DNA from: an uncultured Lachnospiraceae bacterium
Lineage (GTDB): Bacteria; Bacillota; Clostridia; Lachnospirales; Lachnospiraceae
DNA: 27,539 nt
Reading direction: 5' to 3'
Assembly: GCA_910579325.1 (NCBI GenBank)
Contig: CAJTTU010000039.1
Coordinates: forward strand, 1 to 27,539
A model generated the notes under the pieces. It saw only the letters and a program-made list of their open reading frames with translations, searched no databases and was not told the origin of the DNA. The translations under genes were made by a program, and so were the position numbers. Numbering within the stretch: the first letter of the stretch is position 1; every line of letters starts with the position of its first letter. Below, piece after piece: positions 23,692 to 27,539 of the stretch.

Positions 23692-26226
23692 CTAACTGCA
23701 TAAAAATTCCCTCAGCTGATAAATTTCCCCCAGATAATGTTCTACAAATTTCTGTGCTTCTATCCCATATCTGACGGCATCTTTTTCAACCTCATCTCCA
23801 AACAGTTTTTCCGCTTCGGGAAGCTTTTGCCGATAATCTTCGCAAAACTTCAGCAAATTCTGTTTTCTATTTCCGTCATCCATACCGCCAATCCAACGCA
23901 AGATATCATCCTGGTCTTTAGAACTCTCTTTTATCATCCTCTGAATCAGTTTTATTGGATTATTAGAAAGAAAATACCGAAGCTCTATTTCCGGAATATA
24001 TTTCTGATACTTTAGCATCACCTGCAGCTCTTCCAGCCCTTTTTTCCGATAAGCCACACCCTGATAATCGCTCAAAAGCAACTCAATCTGGCGGTAATAG
24101 TCATAGTGAAAATCAACCGCAATTTTTTTATCTTCCAATGAACCGGGAAACGACAAATAGTCACAGAGATCCACATAATTTACTTTCTTATTCTCATGGC
24201 CTGTTATTTTCCGGAACTGTTTCCCACAACTGCATCCATACTCTTTTTGATCCTCCGTTCCCGGCCATATAATTCGTCCGCACTCCGAGCATAACAGATA
24301 ATTATGGCTGTCTTCAATCAAAACCATAAACCGCTGCCATTCCTGCATATCGTCGCAGATTCTCAGAAGATAAGAAATGGGGTCGCTGCTGAAAAGCATC
24401 CTGTGGTTCCCGTCATATTGATTTGTATGCTTGTAAATCGCCACCGCCGCCATCTCCACAATACAACGGTTCTTTCTTCCTTTTCCCAGGCAGTAGATAC
24501 TCCCGGAAAAATAAAAATTCATCAGAAAACTGACCGCAGACAGACAGCCGTGGTCATTCTCCTGATATTTTTTCTTGATCTCTCCGGCATCCACCGTCCG
24601 GAAGAGAAGACTGTTGTTCAGCAAAGCTCTGATCTCTGAAAACTCGGTTTTCACACCGGGATTAATAATCTTAAAAAAGGGCGAGAAATTCTGTATCTCC
24701 TCAGATACACGAAAATAATAAGCCAGTGGATACCCCACATCATGGAACAAAGCCGCCGCAAAATAACTTTTATATATGATTTCCTTCAATATATGGGATG
24801 TATCCTGAGACCCGTTCTGTGCACCGTCCTCCTGATCCTGACGAATACAATCCATAATATAACCGGCATATTCATTATTCTCTTTCATCAGGCATTCTTC
24901 GATGTAATCCACAAACTTCATTTCATCCAGCATCAGCAGCCCCAAATATGCGTTTCGGAATTGATGCTTATAATGTTCCCTGATTCGTTTCGGCGTCCCA
25001 ACAGAAGAATGTTCCAGAAAAATAGCGTTTTCAATCACCGCATAATTATTAATCAGAAGATTCTCCATTCCTTCTATACGGACATACTTATTTAAAATTT
25101 CCAGAACATTCTCAATCAGGCATATTTCTTCTTCCGCCTCCTGATGATTGTAAAGCACCCTAAGGCTTTTGTAAATGCCTGCAATGGCATCCCTTGTAAG
25201 CCGCATGGGTACATAAAGCCTGTCTTCTTCGCATACTTTCCGAAAAACATTTTTTGCCGTAACCTGAAAATACCGATACATTTCTTCATCATTAATCTTT
25301 TTCCCTGCTGATTCACCTTTCATGCTCAAACCTTCCTGATACTCATTTGACAGGATATATGTATCTGTTATATTGTTCAGATTTCTCACTTTTCCCCAGA
25401 TTCCTGCTTTTATCTGATCTTCCCGATAACCTCTATAACGTATTTTCATATGCTCCTTATCCTCTAATTTCTCCAGAATTTCTTTTCCAACGGCCTCCCA
25501 GTCAACAGCAGACGCCGAATCAGATTTCGTAATCCCAACACAGTTTTGCAGGTCATTCAGCACAATGCTGGTTTCCCGATCCGTACGATACATCAAATCT
25601 TTATTATCATTCAAACATTCGATCGTCTTCCGAACCTGACCATTCTCGAAAGTAGTTACGTATAATTCTTCTACCGAAAGGCAACTGTCTTTTTTCCATT
25701 CATAAAATTCATTTAACAGGTCAAATTCCATCTCCGATAAACCCGGAGAACAATCAATCACAAACAGACTGTTCTTTCCCATTTTCATACAGTCTTTCAT
25801 AAAACCAAAAATATTTTTCTGGAAAATACCGTTATGCATCCATTCATGCTGCTGCATCCGCCCTTTGGCGCCGTAATCTTGCCTGCGGTTTGCCACCGGA
25901 TTCAGCAAAACAGCATACAGACGGCTCTCCCCACCGGCAGGAGAAAGCGGCACTTGGTTGCAGACATACTCCGCCTTTTTATCCGGGTACGCTTCAAAAT
26001 AAACAGGCCGGCTTTTTTCATCCGGAAAAAGATAATAAGACATGCTGGTTCCCAATCGGTCAATATCTATAAAATAGATATTATCATAATAAATCTCATT
26101 CTGATTCTGCCGGTTCTGTCCCCTTTTCCACTCATAGATACAATGGGATAACGCCACTGTCGTCTTTCCGGTTCCGCCTTTAAAAGAATTAACCATGATA
26201 ATTTTAAATTCTTTACCTTTACTCAT
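23692..26226 (-). CDS. ParA/MinD-like ATPase fused to HD-type phosphohydrolase domain and zinc ribbon
   Basis: 844 residues. N-terminus is a deviant Walker ATPase: KIIMVNSFKGGTGKTTVALSH (Walker A with signature Lys 16 and K21), YFIDIDRLGTS (switch-like A', 51-61), SLFVIDCSPGLSEMEF (Walker B-like, 153-168). Residues about 415-630 look like an HD domain: H418/H421 in EHYKHQFRNAYLGLL, then HD at 495-496 (AALFHDVGYPLAYYF), H559 in DHGCLSAV, H600 in AIYKHTN and D625/D626 in LRICDDMQEWQR, the H...HD...H...H...D order of metal-dependent phosphohydrolases. A zinc ribbon follows (C646, C649, C665, C667). The start overlaps the upstream gene's stop by 8 bp (ATGAGTAA), so translation is coupled. ParA-type ATPases position or switch partner proteins; HD enzymes cleave phosphate esters or nucleotides. 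The fusion suggests a nucleotide-controlled signalling or defence ATPase (inference). Base composition is AT-richer than the left half. Confidence 0.7.
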   Translation of the reverse strand: MSKGKEFKIIMVNSFKGGTGKTTVALSHCIYEWKRGQNRQNQNEIYYDNIYFIDIDRLGTSMSYYLFPDEKSRPVYFEAYPDKKAEYVCNQVPLSPAGGESRLYAVLLNPVANRRQDYGAKGRMQQHEWMHNGIFQKNIFGFMKDCMKMGKNSLFVIDCSPGLSEMEFDLLNEFYEWKKDSCLSVEELYVTTFENGQVRKTIECLNDNKDLMYRTDRETSIVLNDLQNCVGITKSDSASAVDWEAVGKEILEKLEDKEHMKIRYRGYREDQIKAGIWGKVRNLNNITDTYILSNEYQEGLSMKGESAGKKINDEEMYRYFQVTAKNVFRKVCEEDRLYVPMRLTRDAIAGIYKSLRVLYNHQEAEEEICLIENVLEILNKYVRIEGMENLLINNYAVIENAIFLEHSSVGTPKRIREHYKHQFRNAYLGLLMLDEMKFVDYIEECLMKENNEYAGYIMDCIRQDQEDGAQNGSQDTSHILKEIIYKSYFAAALFHDVGYPLAYYFRVSEEIQNFSPFFKIINPGVKTEFSEIRALLNNSLLFRTVDAGEIKKKYQENDHGCLSAVSFLMNFYFSGSIYCLGKGRKNRCIVEMAAVAIYKHTNQYDGNHRMLFSSDPISYLLRICDDMQEWQRFMVLIEDSHNYLLCSECGRIIWPGTEDQKEYGCSCGKQFRKITGHENKKVNYVDLCDYLSFPGSLEDKKIAVDFHYDYYRQIELLLSDYQGVAYRKKGLEELQVMLKYQKYIPEIELRYFLSNNPIKLIQRMIKESSKDQDDILRWIGGMDDGNRKQNLLKFCEDYRQKLPEAEKLFGDEVEKDAVRYGIEAQKFVEHYLGEIYQLREFLCS

Positions 26227-27539
26227 CCGTATTCTCCATCATCTGATATAATTTCTCTATCTTTTCTTTCGTCTCTTTTTCTAATATTCCCATTTCTTTT
26301 TCTGCCTGCAGACAGCCTGCAAGCATCTGCTTCTCATAAAATTCCCCAAAACAGCTTACCGTATACTCATCGACGCTTGCCTGCTTCCGGATAAAGCCCA
26401 GCATATTCCGAAACGCCAAAACGCTTACAATATCCGTATTACGCCTGAATTTGCCCTCTGGTTTCTTTTCTATGCATTCTGGCTCCATCGTTTCCGGTTC
26501 CATCCTCTCCACATAGTCTACCACCAGAACACCTTCGTAACTGTCAGCCTGCTCATAAAACATGGCAATCAGTTTTTCCTTAAACCGATAGTTATCACAG
26601 GCAAAACTAAGTATATTGGCGGCCAGTTCTTTATAATACTTGATCCGATCCGTTTCCACTGCCGAAGGATTCTCCTCACATATTTCAAGAAAAACTTTCA
26701 GCTCATTGTCTTTATAACAAAATGTCAGATAAAGCTCGCCTTTCTCTCTTCCATCCTCCACATATAATACGGAATCCGTCTCCGAGTCCCCCAAAAATTC
26801 CTCCAAAAACAAATTTAGAGATATTCTGACAGTCGCCTCTTTTCCCTGGTGCAGCGTTCTCCGCCGGCTTTCTTGATGGAAGTTTAACAGCATCATCTCC
26901 TGCCCCGGCACAATGCTTTTCCGCGCCTGAAACCCTGACAGATAATAGATATGCTGCAAAATCTGCTGGTTAGAAGACATCACCACAATCGTTGTCTGAG
27001 GACTGGCTTCGGTAGCTTTTCGGAATACGTCGAGAATCGCCAACTTCAATTCCCTGGTCTTCCAGCAGGCCAGCTTTGTTTCCTCCTCAAATTCAATATG
27101 GTGGATACTATCCCACAACAACTCAGGCAGTTCTTGTCTCTGATTCAAAAGCTGTTCCGTTAACTGTTCCGCTCCCATTTTCCCCATTTCGGCACGGAAC
27201 CAGTTTCCTTCCCCATCCCATGCCGTCAGCCGCGGTTTTTGGTAAAGAATACTGCTGTCTGCCAGAAACAGCAGATCAGAATCCCGAATGATTTTTTCCA
27301 AATCATATCCGTTGTCCCTCCAATACAGTTCACGGGTAAAGCGGAACAGCACCTGCGGATTATCGATATCCATTTCCATGAATTCCGAAAGCTTTTTTTT
27401 CAGTTCCTCTTCTTTTTCACTGATAATGTTCAAAATTACCCTGTGCACCATACAGCTTTCTGAATCCGGCAGTTTCTGAAGTTTTTCCAGCATAAACATG
27501 ATTTCACTGATATCATTTAAATCTACCGCCGTTACGTGA
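26219..27539 (-). CDS. Unrecognised protein co-operonic with the ParA-HD gene, truncated by window edge
   Basis: The frame ends at 26219 and is open to the right edge of the window; the ATG at 27499 is an internal Met, because the same frame reads VTAVDLNDISEIMFMLEKLQ without a stop, so at least 439 residues exist and the true start lies outside. No family recognised. Visible: acidic helical parts (EKEEELKKKLSEFMEMD), a hydrophobic strand-like DSDLLFLADSSILYQ, TTIVVMSSNQQILQHIYYLSG followed by VPGQEMMLLNF (alternating strand/helix, PIN- or Rossmann-like by feel only), and VLVVDYVERM late in the chain, then a charged helical tail (EKEMGILEKETKEKIEKLYQMM). No membrane helices. Overlaps the ParA-HD start by 8 bp, so the two proteins are probably made in equal amounts and may act together. 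Confidence 0.6.
   Translation of the reverse strand, partial: HVTAVDLNDISEIMFMLEKLQKLPDSESCMVHRVILNIISEKEEELKKKLSEFMEMDIDNPQVLFRFTRELYWRDNGYDLEKIIRDSDLLFLADSSILYQKPRLTAWDGEGNWFRAEMGKMGAEQLTEQLLNQRQELPELLWDSIHHIEFEEETKLACWKTRELKLAILDVFRKATEASPQTTIVVMSSNQQILQHIYYLSGFQARKSIVPGQEMMLLNFHQESRRRTLHQGKEATVRISLNLFLEEFLGDSETDSVLYVEDGREKGELYLTFCYKDNELKVFLEICEENPSAVETDRIKYYKELAANILSFACDNYRFKEKLIAMFYEQADSYEGVLVVDYVERMEPETMEPECIEKKPEGKFRRNTDIVSVLAFRNMLGFIRKQASVDEYTVSCFGEFYEKQMLAGCLQAEKEMGILEKETKEKIEKLYQMMENTDE

Noticed and set aside
1..27539. CRISPR arrays, tRNA and rRNA genes
   Set aside because: No regularly spaced repeats and no tRNA or rRNA signature found on reading both strands.

Overview
The window looks like a chromosomal segment of a Clostridia member, most probably a Lachnospiraceae-type gut Bacillota. 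The gene content points that way (ECF thiamine transporter ThiT under a TPP riboswitch, YerC/TrpR-like regulator, DUF1836 protein, BceRS-like two-component pair, PcrA with its C-terminal RNAP-binding-type domain), as do strong AGGAGG ribosome binding sites and sigma-A promoters. This placement is inference from gene families; no rRNA or tRNA gene was seen.

Layout. Positions 1-480 hold the start of an AlbA_2/RecG-like ATPase family gene running off the left edge, with a striking inverted-repeat operator around its -10 box. Positions 550-6070 are a minus-strand housekeeping block: a 23S rRNA uracil methyltransferase (RlmD/RumA type), a small membrane protein with a poly-aspartate tail, the helicase PcrA, and an SPFH/zinc-ribbon protein just upstream of pcrA. 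Positions 6170-10585 contain an ArsR-type repressor, a small HExxH/zinc-knuckle protein, a DUF1836 protein, a convergent YerC-like regulator and a YyaL-type thioredoxin-domain protein. Positions 10584-11567 are a complete TPP-riboswitch-controlled thiT unit, followed by an AlkD-like DNA alkylation repair protein. Positions 12350-17020 are a minus-strand operon clpS-clpA-response regulator-histidine kinase behind a near-consensus promoter.

Positions 17091-18527 are the best candidate for a special system. A retron-type reverse transcriptase is preceded by its own strong promoter and a roughly 300-nt RNA that folds, by eye, into a long closing stem (a1/a2-like) enclosing several hairpins and a branched msd-like domain. 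No partner effector gene is evident. An O-antigen-ligase-like membrane protein and an uncharacterised 267-residue protein follow.

Positions 21274-27539 are AT-richer and look like an accessory island, with all coding sequence on the minus strand: a stub of a membrane protein, the tail of an Rpn-family nuclease, an AlbA_2 ATP-binding protein gene broken by at least six lesions (one a 45-bp palindromic in-frame insertion), and then two intact, translationally coupled genes. The downstream one fuses a ParA/MinD-type ATPase, an HD phosphohydrolase-like domain and a zinc ribbon in one 844-residue chain. The upstream one is an unrecognised protein still open at the right edge. I know of no named system with this ParA-HD fusion, and it is the second candidate for undescribed biology.
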